The notes under the pieces are model-generated. The model searched no databases. It worked only from the letters and a program-made list of their open reading frames with translations, and had not been told where the DNA came from. From JALYUS01 sp038231255 (GTDB lineage: Bacteria > Chloroflexota > Chloroflexia > Thermomicrobiales > JALYUS01): a stretch of DNA of 64,000 nt. The translations under genes and the position numbers were made by a program. The stretch lies in the NCBI GenBank assembly GCA_038231255.1, contig JBBRLR010000005.1, forward strand, positions 23,257 through 87,256, written 5' to 3'. Below are positions 17,320-27,406 of the stretch, one piece after another (position 1 is the stretch's first letter; each line of letters starts with the position of its first letter).

Positions 17320-18903
17320 TCAGACACCCATGATGTCGCGCATCGCATACGCGATATGCGGCAAAAGATCGGGCGCAACCATGCCGTAGACGCCGATGGC
17401 ATCCGCCGCCCGCTCGGCGGCACGCGAACCGACATGCACGCCACAAATCGCCGCATCGAGCGGAGTCAGCCCCTGCGCGAGGAAGCCGCCAATGATGCCG
17501 GCGAGCACATCGCCAGTCCCCGCCGTCGCGAGCGCCGGGTTACCGCCCGGCGCGACCCAGAGCGCACCGCCCGGCGCTGCAACAACCGTCGGGCCGCCCT
17601 TCAGGACGACGACTTTCTGCCACTGATCGGCGAACTCGGTGGCGATCTGCCACGGCTGGCGCTTGATCTCATCCGGCTCGCGCTTCGTCAACCGCGCCAT
17701 CTCGCCCGGATGTGGTGTGAGGATCGTCGGATTGCTGATCTGCTCCCACCACCGCTCGACACCCGAAAGCCAGTTCAAACCATCCGCGTCAATCAGCAGC
17801 GGCAGTGACCCCGGCAAGATCGAATCGCGCGACGCCGACTGCGACGCGCCGCCGAACCCGAGTTGCGGGCGGGCGCGCGCCTCGCCGATACCGAGCAGGC
17901 GGGCGAGGAAATGCTCCGTCTCCTCCTCACGACCGAGACCGGGGCCGATCACCGCCGCCGTGAACCGCTGCATCCATTCGCCCAACAATTTCCCCGCCCG
18001 CTCGACATCGTCGGGCAGCGGCACGAGCGTCGCCTCCCGGACTACGGCGGCGACGGTCCCAGCGATGGCGCGCGGCACGGCCATCGTCGCCAGCCCCGCG
18101 CCCGCGCGCATCGCCGCTTCCGCCACGAATCCCGGCGCGCCCACATACGTCACCGCACCCGCGACGACGAGCAGCGTGCCGCAGTCGCTCTTGTGCGCAT
18201 CGGCAAGGCGGCGTGGGATGCGCTGGCGCACATCGCCGTCGGTCGTCATGCGCGGTCCCGCATCGCTCGGCTCGCCCAGTCCGAGGTCCACGACGACGAT
18301 GCGGCCCGCGTACCGGCTCCCCGGCGGCACGAGGCAGCCGCGCTTCGGCGAGCCGAGGGTTATCGTCACATGGGCGATGATCGCATCGTCGCTCGCCTCG
18401 CCCGTTGTCGCATCCACACCCGTTGGGATGTCCAACGCGATCACACGCGCCGCGCGCGGCGTCACCGTATTGACCATCTTCGTCACAGCGGCGATGTTCG
18501 CGGGCAGGCCGGGGCGCGCGCCCGTGCCGAGGATCGCATCGAGGACGATGTCCGCCTCGCCGAGCGCCGCGCGCAGCGCATCGTCCGATTCGAGCGCCGA
18601 AAGCCCCAGATGGTTCGCGCCTTCTGCGTCCGCACGCGGAGCGAGCGACCAGACCGAGACATGGAAGCCGTCGCTCGCCAGCGTCCGCGCCGCTACGACG
18701 CCATCGCCACCATTGTTTCCCGGCCCGAGCAACACGACGACGCGCGCGCCGGTGTGACCGACCCCGATTCCGACTCCGAACATCTCACGGATCACGCGCG
18801 CGACGCCCGCCCCCGCTTGCTGCATCAGCGCGGGCGCCTCTACCCCACGCGCGAACGCCGCTTCCTCCAGTGAACGCATTTCCGCAGCCGTGACAACGCG
18901 CAT
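17320..18903 (-). CDS. nnr: Bifunctional NAD(P)H-hydrate epimerase / ADP-dependent dehydratase
   Basis: A 527-aa repair enzyme that restores damaged NAD(P)H hydrates. The N-terminal YjeF_N epimerase domain (about 1-215) has LGPGNNGGDG and ALDIPTGVDA. The C-terminal ribokinase-like dehydratase domain (about 230-515) has VIGPGLG, TPHPGEMARL, VLKGGPTVVA and the catalytic region ATAGTGDVLAG. ATG 18903 is chosen over upstream frame extension because GAGGAG lies 9 nt before it and the YjeF_N consensus starts there. It is followed by alr after 3 nt. Confidence 0.93.
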   Translation of the reverse strand: MRVVTAAEMRSLEEAAFARGVEAPALMQQAGAGVARVIREMFGVGIGVGHTGARVVVLLGPGNNGGDGVVAARTLASDGFHVSVWSLAPRADAEGANHLGLSALESDDALRAALGEADIVLDAILGTGARPGLPANIAAVTKMVNTVTPRAARVIALDIPTGVDATTGEASDDAIIAHVTITLGSPKRGCLVPPGSRYAGRIVVVDLGLGEPSDAGPRMTTDGDVRQRIPRRLADAHKSDCGTLLVVAGAVTYVGAPGFVAEAAMRAGAGLATMAVPRAIAGTVAAVVREATLVPLPDDVERAGKLLGEWMQRFTAAVIGPGLGREEETEHFLARLLGIGEARARPQLGFGGASQSASRDSILPGSLPLLIDADGLNWLSGVERWWEQISNPTILTPHPGEMARLTKREPDEIKRQPWQIATEFADQWQKVVVLKGGPTVVAAPGGALWVAPGGNPALATAGTGDVLAGIIGGFLAQGLTPLDAAICGVHVGSRAAERAADAIGVYGMVAPDLLPHIAYAMRDIMGV

Positions 18904-18950
18904 CTCGTCTTTCTCCTCAATCTTCTTCGGAACCCGCACCGCGCGGGTAT

Positions 18951-19370
18951 TCAAGGGCGGAACCCGACGACACATGCCGTGGCCGTTTCCCGGCTGTGTG
19001 TGACGCTCACCTGCCATTCCAGGAAACCGGCACGGCGCGCGACCATCGCTGCCGCACCATGCAGGATGACCGTTGGTTTCCCGGCGGCGTCGTTGCGAAT
19101 CTCGATATTCCGCCAACCGACGGGGCCGATACCCGTGCCGAGCGCCTTCGCCGTCGCTTCTTTAGCGGCAAACCGGACGGCGAGCGCCGATGCCCGCCCG
19201 GCAGCATACGCGCGCTCGTCCGCAGTGTACACCCGCGCGAGGAATCGCTCGCCATAACGCGCGACCGTCGCCGCAACGCGCGCGATCTCTACGACATCAA
19301 CGCCGATGGCGAGACGCGGATCGGTCGGAGGGATGAGCGCGCCCAACCCGTCAGCGACCAACGCCGACAT
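18951..19370 (-). CDS. acpS: Holo-[acyl-carrier-protein] synthase
   Basis: A 139-aa AcpS that transfers 4'-phosphopantetheine from CoA to acyl carrier protein. Hallmarks are IGVDVVEIARV (metal-binding Asp), FAAKEATAKALGTG (Glu) and the C-terminal VSVTHSRETATACVV. ATG 19370 begins 20 nt inside the 3' end of ugd and leaves about 20 residues before the conserved strand, slightly longer than usual. No later ATG or GTG is available before that strand; TTG codons are alternatives. The start is therefore less certain than the function. Confidence 0.9.
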   Translation of the reverse strand: MSALVADGLGALIPPTDPRLAIGVDVVEIARVAATVARYGERFLARVYTADERAYAAGRASALAVRFAAKEATAKALGTGIGPVGWRNIEIRNDAAGKPTVILHGAAAMVARRAGFLEWQVSVTHSRETATACVVGFRP

Positions 19371-20643
19371 AGGTGAAACCCATCGCCTCCATCTCGCGGC
19401 GGTCGTACATATTACGCCCATCGAGGACGGTCGGATGTCGCATCGTCTCGAAAACGCGTTCCATGTTCGCCTGGCGAAACTCGTTCCACGGTGTGAGCAG
19501 GAGCAATGCATCCGCGCCCCGTGCCGCATCATACGGATCATCGCAGTACACGACGTCCGGCAGCAGGCCCCGCGCGACCGGCATCGCAGCCGGGTCATAG
19601 GCCCGCACCCGCACGCCACTGTCTAGTAGGCAGCGGATAATGTCCACAGAGGGCGCTTCACGCATATCGTCCGTGTCCTGTTTGAACGCCAGCCCCCAAA
19701 CACCGACCGTACTCGCCGCCGGGTCAGCGAGATGCTCGACAACCTTGCGGGCAAACCGGCGACGCTGATCCTGATTGATGTCCAGTACGCTGTTCAGCAG
19801 TTGCGGATGCAAATCTTTTTCGGCGGCCATATACGCCAGCGCTTTGACATCCTTTGGGAAGCAGGAGCCGCCGAAGCCGATGCCCGCCTCCAGGAAGTTC
19901 GGGCCGATCCGATTGTCCAACCCCATGCCACGGGCGACGACGCGCACATCGGCGTCGAACTCCTCGCAGATCGCGGCGATCTCGTTGATGAACGAAATGC
20001 GCGTCGCGAGCATTGCGTTCGAGGCATACTTAATCATCTCCGCCGTCCGCAGATCGGTCTTGACAATCGGCGCGCTCACCGCCTCATACAGTCCCGCGAC
20101 CGCGTCCACCGCTACCGGATCGTCGCCGCCGAGGACTATACGATCCGGCTCGCGGACATCGCGCACAGCGGAGCCTTCGCGCAGAAATTCCGGGTTGGAA
20201 ACGACCGCGAAATCGGCGCCGTGCGGTGCGTGCTCACGAATGATTTGCGACACGAACCCGCCGCTGCCAATCGGCATCGTGCTCTTGTTGATGATAATCG
20301 TCCGCCCCCGCAGATGCGGCGCGAGGCTGCGCGACGCGCTCTCGACGCGGCTCATGTCCGCCTTGCCGTTTCCGGTCGGCGGCGTGTCCACAGTAATAAA
20401 GACGAAATCTGCGGCAGGGATTGCTGTCGCGTAGTCGGTCGTAAATGTGAGGCGACCGGCAGACGCGGTTCGACGCGTCAATTCCTCGAGGCCCGGCTCG
20501 AAAAAGGGCATTACCCCGGCCCGAAGTTTGGCAATTTTCTCTTCGAGAATATCAATGCACACGACCGTGTTCCCAAGATCAGCGAACCCGGCGCCGGTAA
20601 TCAAACCGACGTATCCGGTGCCGATCACCGCAATTGAACTCAT
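19351..20643 (-). CDS. UDP-glucose 6-dehydrogenase
   Basis: A 430-aa UDP-glucose/GDP-mannose dehydrogenase family enzyme that oxidises UDP-glucose to UDP-glucuronate with two NAD+. The Rossmann motif GTGYVGLITGAGFA is N-terminal. The catalytic Cys lies in GFGGSCFPKDVKAL. WGLAFKQDTDDMREAPS marks the C-terminal UDP-binding domain. ATG 20643 gives the canonical N-terminus. It probably supplies sugar acids for an extracellular polysaccharide; no other capsule genes are adjacent. The 3' end overlaps acpS. Confidence 0.92.
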   Translation of the reverse strand: MSSIAVIGTGYVGLITGAGFADLGNTVVCIDILEEKIAKLRAGVMPFFEPGLEELTRRTASAGRLTFTTDYATAIPAADFVFITVDTPPTGNGKADMSRVESASRSLAPHLRGRTIIINKSTMPIGSGGFVSQIIREHAPHGADFAVVSNPEFLREGSAVRDVREPDRIVLGGDDPVAVDAVAGLYEAVSAPIVKTDLRTAEMIKYASNAMLATRISFINEIAAICEEFDADVRVVARGMGLDNRIGPNFLEAGIGFGGSCFPKDVKALAYMAAEKDLHPQLLNSVLDINQDQRRRFARKVVEHLADPAASTVGVWGLAFKQDTDDMREAPSVDIIRCLLDSGVRVRAYDPAAMPVARGLLPDVVYCDDPYDAARGADALLLLTPWNEFRQANMERVFETMRHPTVLDGRNMYDRREMEAMGFTYVGVGR

Positions 20644-20680
20644 CAAACCGGCCTTTCTTCCTCCCACGCCTCGGTTGCGG

Positions 20681-22012
20681 TTACTTCGCAACGATGGAGA
20701 TGTTGGCGATAAACGCGTCGTAATCGTGGCCCGACGCGTACACCTGAATGCTCACCAATTTGTATGGCACGGGGTAGACCTGCTTCAGGTCCCAGTGAAA
20801 CGTTTCCGCCCAGACGCCCGGCTTGATCTGCGTGCCCTGCAGCACGCTGGTCGCCGTTCGGTTGTCGTCATCGTTCTGGACGTAAAAGGCCCGACCGGCT
20901 TCAATCGGGTCGTTCTTCGCACTGACGTAGCGGACGAGGAAGACGACCGGATATTCGGAGCCGAGCGCGCCGCCGCCGGACAGGCTGTGGCTGATAATCT
21001 TGACATCCGCGCTCAGGACGACCGAATCATACTCGCTCAATTCGCTGAAGGTGAGCGGCTGCCGCATACCAATCAGGTCGCTGTCCACATTGCCACCCGC
21101 GCGAACGAAATGCACCGCATTGACGGATTGCCCGCGAACTGTCTCGGGAACAATCTCCGCTCTTGCCCGTGTGCCCGCCCCGTCTCCGCCATCGTCCGCA
21201 TAGCCCTCCCAGTGATTCGGCATCCGGTCGCGAGCATTCGCGCCCAACTGGAAGGTGCCGTTTTCAACGAGTTCCCGCTGCTTCACGGACGGCGCGGTGG
21301 GCGCTGCGCCGACCGCCACGACCGTCTGCTGCCCGTTCGCGACCGTCACGCGCTGTCCGGCCCCCTCGACGGTCACATTCGGCCCGTCCAACACCGACAC
21401 ATCCACCCGCCCCGGATCGTCCTGTTGGCCAGGCAGCACGAGCACACGGAAGCGCGTGCCCCGCTGCCGCGCCTCGATCGTGCTGCCGCGCGTTCGCACA
21501 TTGACAGCGACACGGTCGAATGCCGAATTGGCGTTCGCCGTGACGATCAAGTAGCCATGGTCCTGCTGCAACTGGATGGCTGCGTTGGCGGCGATGTACT
21601 GTGAGGCGCGTAATTGGGCAAACGTCACTTCGGTATTCGCGGAGAGTTCGACCATTGAGTCGTCGAACAGCGCGACCGTCATGTGCGTATCGTCGCCGGT
21701 GCGGATCGTGTCGCCCTCGCCGATTGCGCTCCCTTCCGCGAGATCATGCCAGAATGACTGCTGCCGTGAGCGGACTTGCGCCTGATTCCCGGTGGCGATC
21801 TGGCGGACATTCCCGCCGCGCGGTTTGGTCGCGTTCGCGCGATAGGTCGTCAATCCCGCCGTCACACCCGCCGCCAGGAGCGAGAAGCAGGCGAAACTGA
21901 CCAGCAGGACGCGCCACGCGCTCCGCATCTGCGCGTGCGCGGAGCGAGGCGCCGAAGCGAGCACCGGCGATGGGCCTGTATCGGTTTGTGGAAGCTGCAG
22001 ATTCGTGCCCAT
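20681..22012 (-). CDS. FecR-domain membrane protein
   Basis: A 443-aa protein with an N-terminal membrane anchor (about residues 32-55, WRVLLVSFACFSLLAAGVTA). A FecR domain follows at about 75-235: GEGDTIRTGDDTHMTVALF, SANTEVTF and TRGSTIEARQRGTRFRV. The remaining 200 residues look like an extracellular beta-rich ligand-binding domain. FecR proteins often relay signals to ECF sigma factors, but no sigma gene adjoins, so a structural surface role is equally possible. A consensus-like promoter lies upstream, overlapping the end of tgt. Confidence 0.75.
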   Translation of the reverse strand: MGTNLQLPQTDTGPSPVLASAPRSAHAQMRSAWRVLLVSFACFSLLAAGVTAGLTTYRANATKPRGGNVRQIATGNQAQVRSRQQSFWHDLAEGSAIGEGDTIRTGDDTHMTVALFDDSMVELSANTEVTFAQLRASQYIAANAAIQLQQDHGYLIVTANANSAFDRVAVNVRTRGSTIEARQRGTRFRVLVLPGQQDDPGRVDVSVLDGPNVTVEGAGQRVTVANGQQTVVAVGAAPTAPSVKQRELVENGTFQLGANARDRMPNHWEGYADDGGDGAGTRARAEIVPETVRGQSVNAVHFVRAGGNVDSDLIGMRQPLTFSELSEYDSVVLSADVKIISHSLSGGGALGSEYPVVFLVRYVSAKNDPIEAGRAFYVQNDDDNRTATSVLQGTQIKPGVWAETFHWDLKQVYPVPYKLVSIQVYASGHDYDAFIANISIVAK

Positions 22013-22066
22013 ACCGATCCCTTTGCCCCTACCTGTGCGTACGTACGTTCACACGCGTCTCGCGAT

Positions 22067-22095
22067 ATTGTACGGAGCGTGCGCGGCACGGTCAA
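22067..22095 (-). promoter_or_regulatory. Strong sigma70-type promoter of the FecR-domain gene
   Basis: On the minus strand, TTGACC (22090-22095) is followed after 17 bp by TACAAT (22067-22072). The -35 box overlaps the last codons of tgt. The leader to ATG 22012 is about 48 nt. Confidence 0.6.
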
Positions 22096-23297
22096 ACGAC
22101 CTGTCGCGCGTTCCGGCTCCGCACGAACTCCGCATGGACCTGCCCTGCCGCACCGCGATCCGCCGTCCGATACCGCACGCGAAACGCCGCGTGCCGCGAC
22201 ACGAACGTGCCGTCGAGGATGGAAGCGCGAATCTCGTCCATTTGCCGCAGGATGAACCAGAGATTGTGCATGGTCGCCAGTCGGTACCAGAGCAATTCTT
22301 TCGTCCGGTATAGATGATGGAGATAGGCCCCGGAAAACCGCCGACAGGTTGGACAGGTACACGACGGGTCGAACGGCGCATGCACGTCGCGATAGCGGGC
22401 ATTGCCAATACTGATGCGGCCCTGGGGGGTATACAATCCGCCGTGACGCGCCACCCGTGCCGGCAGCACGCAATCGAACAGATCAACACCGCGCGCGACG
22501 CATGCCCAAAGGTCTTCGGGCGAGCCGACACCCATCAGGTAACGCGGCCGGTCGGGAGGCAGATGCTCGGTCGTCGCGGCGAGCGTCACGTCCATCGCCT
22601 CCTTCGACTCGCCGACACTCAATCCGCCGATGGCGATACCGGGTACATCCAAAGTCGCCGCGAACATGGCGCCCTCGCGGCGTAGGGCATGGTTCAATCC
22701 GCCTTGCACGATCGCGAACAGCGCCTGATCGTCGCGCCGCTTCGCACGCAGCGCGCGTTCCATCCACCGCTGCGTGCGATACAGCGCGTCGCGCGTCGTA
22801 GCATCGTCGGCGGGGAGGGCGACGCATTCGTCGAGCGGCATGATAATGTCCGCACCGAGCGCTTCCTCGAGCGCGATGACGCTTTCAGGCGTGAAACGGC
22901 GTAGGCTGCCGTCCAGGTGAGAGCGGAAGGTCACGCCGCCGTCATCAATCGTCCGCCGCGCCCCGAGGCTAAAAACCTGGAATCCGCCGCTGTCCGTTAG
23001 GATCGGCCCATCCCACGCCATGAATCGGTGCAGCCCGCCCGCCGCCGCGACGATTTCCGCACTCGGTCGGAGACTGAGGTGGTAGGTGTTCGAAAGGATA
23101 ATTTGCGCGCCGATCGCGTGGAGATCATCGGGATCAAGGGCCTTCACCGTCGCTTGCGTTCCGACCGGCATAAATGCCGGTGTGCGAATCGCCCCGTGCG
23201 GCGTCGTGAATTGCCCGGCGCGCGCCCCGGTTTCGCGATCTATCCCTATGACGTCGAACATGAACGGGTGGGCAGGGATGGCGCTATCGTTAGCCAC
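22092..23297 (-). CDS. tgt: Queuine tRNA-guanine transglycosylase
   Basis: A Tgt of up to 401 aa that exchanges guanine 34 for preQ1 in tRNAs with GUN anticodons. Seen are TPAFMPVGT, the catalytic Asp in LTDSGGFQVFSL, IVQGG, GGLSVGE, the nucleophile region DLFDCVLPAR and zinc ligands CTCPTC with a downstream His. The start may be GTG 23297 or ATG 23261; the second, MFDVIG, matches the family N-terminus, and neither has a good ribosome-binding site. No queuosine biosynthesis genes are adjacent. It is divergent from the thioesterase gene. Confidence 0.93.
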   Translation of the reverse strand: MANDSAIPAHPFMFDVIGIDRETGARAGQFTTPHGAIRTPAFMPVGTQATVKALDPDDLHAIGAQIILSNTYHLSLRPSAEIVAAAGGLHRFMAWDGPILTDSGGFQVFSLGARRTIDDGGVTFRSHLDGSLRRFTPESVIALEEALGADIIMPLDECVALPADDATTRDALYRTQRWMERALRAKRRDDQALFAIVQGGLNHALRREGAMFAATLDVPGIAIGGLSVGESKEAMDVTLAATTEHLPPDRPRYLMGVGSPEDLWACVARGVDLFDCVLPARVARHGGLYTPQGRISIGNARYRDVHAPFDPSCTCPTCRRFSGAYLHHLYRTKELLWYRLATMHNLWFILRQMDEIRASILDGTFVSRHAAFRVRYRTADRGAAGQVHAEFVRSRNARQVV

Positions 23298-23315
23298 AGG
23301 AGCAATCCGAATCGT

Positions 23316-23344
23316 ATGCTACACTCCGCGCGTTGACGCGACAA
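23316..23344 (-). promoter_or_regulatory. Candidate promoter of tgt
   Basis: On the minus strand, TTGTCG (23339-23344), 17 bp and TAGCAT (23316-23321) lie in the 58-nt divergent gap. A TATGCT on the plus strand at 23315-23320 could be the -10 of the thioesterase gene, but its -35 is poor. Confidence 0.35.
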
Positions 23345-23355
23345 GGGAGGGAATA

Positions 23356-23850
23356 ATGGTAGCAACGACGATGCACCGCCCGGCGTTGGTCCGTACGCGC
23401 TACGCCGAGACGGATCAGATGGGGTTCATTTACCACAGCAACTTCTTCGCGTATTTCGAGATCGGACGGTGCGAACTGGTTCGCGCCACGGGGATGACCT
23501 ACGCGGATTTGGAAACGCACGGCATCCAGATGCCGATCAAGGAGTGCGGCGCGCAATTTCGTCTGGCGGCGCGCTACGACGATCTGCTCGCCATCGGCAC
23601 GCGCGTCGAACTGCTGACCGGCGTGCGCGTTCGCTTCGGCTACCAGGTGCATCGCATCCAGAACGGAGAGGCCACACATCTCGCCGGTGGTTTCACGGAT
23701 CATCTTTTTATTGACCGTTCCGGCCGCCCGACCCGCGTACACAAGCGGCCCGAAGTGTGGCCCACCCTGGAGCGGTTAATCGCGCTCGATACGTTCCCCA
23801 TCGTTGATGCCACGGCGTTGGAAGCGTCTGCTGATGCAATGCTACGCTGA
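23356..23850 (+). CDS. Acyl-CoA thioesterase, 4HBT/YbgC family
   Basis: A 164-aa single hot-dog domain. The active-site signature YAETDQMGFIYHSNFFAYFE contains the Asp and the Tyr-His-x-Asn segment typical of 4-hydroxybenzoyl-CoA/YbgC-FadM thioesterases. The natural acyl-CoA is unknown. GGGAGG lies 5 nt before ATG 23356. The 3' end overlaps the convergent tatA gene by 9 nt. Confidence 0.85.
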   Translation: MVATTMHRPALVRTRYAETDQMGFIYHSNFFAYFEIGRCELVRATGMTYADLETHGIQMPIKECGAQFRLAARYDDLLAIGTRVELLTGVRVRFGYQVHRIQNGEATHLAGGFTDHLFIDRSGRPTRVHKRPEVWPTLERLIALDTFPIVDATALEASADAMLR

Positions 23851-24564
23851 CTTCCGACGGCGATACGTGCTGCCGGTGACACTACCACCAACGACTTTGC
23901 GATGGCCGTTTGTGGCGACCACAGGCGTGGTCAGTTCCGCGACGGCCAGCGCGGGAGCGAGGTCCGCGACTCCGTCCGACGCCGACAGCGCCGCGCTGAT
24001 CGTTGCCAGTTCTGTCGCGGGCGGTTCAACCACAAGGGCAACAAGGTCCGCGAACGGATCAGCCTTGGTCGCGGCGCTTGCGACGGGTGCGACCGCTGTA
24101 TCTGCTTCGGTAGCTGATTGCGCTGCGAGCGCGTCCGCATAGGGCGTCGTCACCGTAATCGTTTCGGGTGGTGCCGGTTCGGCGAATGCGGTCGTGGCTC
24201 CATCGGCGACGGCTGCCGGTTCGAGCGTCGCGGCCGACGCAATCGTTGCGGCGACGGAGGCGGCAACGGTCTCCTTCGGCGTGTCCGTCTTGAACACATC
24301 AGTCAGATCGAGTTGACTGCGCAAATCGGCCTGCGTCGCCTCGAGTTCGCCGCGCAAGTCGCCCGCAATGTTCTGGAACTCCTGCCGCAAGTCGCCCGTG
24401 GCGGCGTCGAATTCCTTCGTCAGTTCACTGGTATAGCGCCGGAAGTCGCGGATCGTCTTCCCCACCTGTGCGGCCATCGTCGGGATCTTGTCCGGCCCGA
24501 ACATGACGATCGCGATGACGAGGATGACCATCAATTCTGGCGCGCCGATGCCGAAAAATTCCAT
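23842..24564 (-). CDS. tatA: TatA/B-family twin-arginine translocase subunit with long tail
   Basis: A 240-aa Tat component. Residues 1-20 form the short membrane helix (GAPELMVILVIAIVMFGPDK). The FGPDKIP hinge and an amphipathic helix (VGKTIRDFRRY) follow, then a coiled-coil stretch with repeated DLR words to about residue 95. A low-complexity Ala/Thr/Pro-rich tail of about 130 residues completes it, much longer than ordinary TatA. ATG 24564 is preferred to GTG 24582 because family members start at this helix. TatC is not in the window. TatB is an alternative label. Confidence 0.8.
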   Translation of the reverse strand: MEFFGIGAPELMVILVIAIVMFGPDKIPTMAAQVGKTIRDFRRYTSELTKEFDAATGDLRQEFQNIAGDLRGELEATQADLRSQLDLTDVFKTDTPKETVAASVAATIASAATLEPAAVADGATTAFAEPAPPETITVTTPYADALAAQSATEADTAVAPVASAATKADPFADLVALVVEPPATELATISAALSASDGVADLAPALAVAELTTPVVATNGHRKVVGGSVTGSTYRRRKSA

Positions 24565-24676
24565 AGCGTGTTTGTTCTCCACTCGCTCTGTGAGGGGCGA
24601 TGCCCTTGCGAAGCGTCCCCTTTCCCATCAGTATACCATCCGCGCACATCATGGTGCGCGGCGGGGAGTGAGGGTC

Positions 24677-25837
24677 ATGGCGAGGATCGCAATTGATGCC
24701 CGTATGTGCGCCTATCGCCGGGGAGGCATCGCGTCGTACACGCAACGCCTGGCGACCGCGCTCGCGCCGGAACTGGCGGCGCGTGGCCACATCTTGATCG
24801 CCGGATATTCGCGACGCGGGCAACCGATTCTCCCCGCGAGACACGGCATCCGGCAACCGCGACTCTGGACGCCGCCACATCACCGGTTTGAGCAACGGGT
24901 AGTACCAATTGAGTTGCTTCGCACATTCCCGGCCCTCGTCCATAGCCCCGACTTCATCCCGCTCACCGCCGGACCGTGGCGGACCGTTAGTACCGTGCAC
25001 GATCTCGACTTCATCCGCCATCCGAACCGCCTGGCTCCGGACGCTCAACGATACTACGGTCAACTCGCCAGGGCGGTTCACACGGCGGACGAGATCATCG
25101 CCGTCTCGCGAGCGACGCGGGATGATCTCGTCTCCTTGCTCGGCGTGGACGCAGAAGCAATCGCCGTCGTCCACGAGGCCGCCGATCCGTTGTTCCAACC
25201 GCCCGCCACGCACGACACGACGATTTGCGCAGGCGACGATGCAAACCTTCCAAGCCGCTACTTCCTCATGGTGGGCACGATTGAGCCGCGCAAGAACCAC
25301 GATATGCTGCTCGATGCCTACGCCGCCTATCGCCGGGCGACCGACGACCCCGCCGCGCTCGTTGTCGCTGGCGCCGAAGGGTGGCATGTCGCCGCGACGA
25401 TTGCCCGACTCAAAACAGAATCTGGCGTTGTTTGGCGCAGCGCGGTGTCACCAACGGAGTTGCTGCCGCTGTATCATGGTGCGACGGCGCTGCTGATGCC
25501 GTCATGGGACGAGGGCTTCGGTCTGCCGGTAGTCGAGGCGATGGCATCAGGCACGCCGGTGGTTGTCAGCACAGTACGGGCCTTGCGCGAAATTGCGGGC
25601 GACGCGGCGCTCGTTGCCGCCCCGGACGATGAACGCGCATGGGTGCGAGCGATGACGTTGCTCGGCAGCGACCCCGACCGGCGCGCGGAGTTGCGGGTGA
25701 AGGGATACCGGCAAGCCGCCCAATTCTCATGGGCGCAAGCGGCGCGCGAGACGGCGGATGTCTACGAGCGGGCGCTCGCGACGCCGCGCAGGATGCATAA
25801 AATCGGGATCGGACGAAGGAGGAAACGTGCCAGTTGA
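24677..25837 (+). CDS. GT4-family glycosyltransferase
   Basis: A 386-aa GT-B glycosyltransferase of family 4. The N-terminus IAIDARMCAYRRGGIASYTQ is the acceptor-side glycine loop. The C-terminal donor domain has the GTIEPRKNHDMLL strand and the nucleotide-sugar motif WDEGFGLPVVEAMASGTPVV. The sugar donor and acceptor are unknown. ATG 24677 follows GGGGAG at about 24663 and GAGGG at about 24670. The last 11 nt overlap the pth start, so the two are coupled. Confidence 0.88.
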   Translation: MARIAIDARMCAYRRGGIASYTQRLATALAPELAARGHILIAGYSRRGQPILPARHGIRQPRLWTPPHHRFEQRVVPIELLRTFPALVHSPDFIPLTAGPWRTVSTVHDLDFIRHPNRLAPDAQRYYGQLARAVHTADEIIAVSRATRDDLVSLLGVDAEAIAVVHEAADPLFQPPATHDTTICAGDDANLPSRYFLMVGTIEPRKNHDMLLDAYAAYRRATDDPAALVVAGAEGWHVAATIARLKTESGVVWRSAVSPTELLPLYHGATALLMPSWDEGFGLPVVEAMASGTPVVVSTVRALREIAGDAALVAAPDDERAWVRAMTLLGSDPDRRAELRVKGYRQAAQFSWAQAARETADVYERALATPRRMHKIGIGRRRKRAS

Positions 25838-26461
25838 CGCGCTGATCGTCGGCCTCGGCAATCCGGGCAAGGAATATGAGCGCACGCGCCACAACATCGG
25901 CTTCATGGCGGTGAGCGCATTCGCCAAGCGGTACGATTTGCGTTTCAGCGGCAAGCGGATGCAGGCGGAGATCGCCACCGGGCAGGCCGAAGGACGCTCA
26001 ATCGTCGTTGCCCGCCCGCAAACCTTCATGAACGCCTCTGGCACGAGCGTCGGCCAACTCGTCCACTGGTACAAGGTACCAACACATCGCGTCCTGGTCG
26101 TCTACGACGAGGCTGATCTGCCGTTCGACACGCTGCGGATTCGACCCGGTGGCAGCGCGGCGGGGCACAACGGGCTCCGTAGCATCATCCAGGCGCTCGG
26201 CACGCAGGAGGTTCCGCGCCTCCGCCTCGGCATCGGTCGCCCGCCCGGCGGTGGCAAGGCGATGGGCCACGTCCTCAAACTCTTCGCGCCGAGTGAGCGC
26301 GATACGCTGGCGAATGAGATTCTGCCTGCCGCCGCCGAGGCGATTCGCCTCTGGCTGACGCGCGACATGGAGGAAGTGATGCGCGAAGTCAACGCACCGC
26401 GTGAGCCGGTCGCGGCGGCGAAAGAACCGGCCACACGCGGCCGCGCGGAAGGAAATGCGAT

Positions 26462-26465
<4 letters not shown>
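25827..26465 (+). CDS. pth: Peptidyl-tRNA hydrolase
   Basis: A 212-aa Pth that recycles peptidyl-tRNAs from stalled ribosomes. Motifs are IVGLGNPGKEYERTRHNIGF (catalytic His in RHN), PQTFMNASG, VVYDEADLPF, RPGGSAAGHNGLRS and GIGRPPG. GTG 25827 lies inside the end of the glycosyltransferase gene, with AAGGAGG 4 nt upstream. The C-terminal 20 residues are an extra Ala/Glu-rich tail. The stop overlaps the next start as ATATGA. Confidence 0.95.
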
Positions 26466-27337
<872 letters not shown>

Positions 27338-27406
27338 CCGCGATCCGAGTACAATGGTTCGGAGAGCAGACGACTGCCGCAACGGGAGAGATGGGGAGCA
27401 ACTGCG

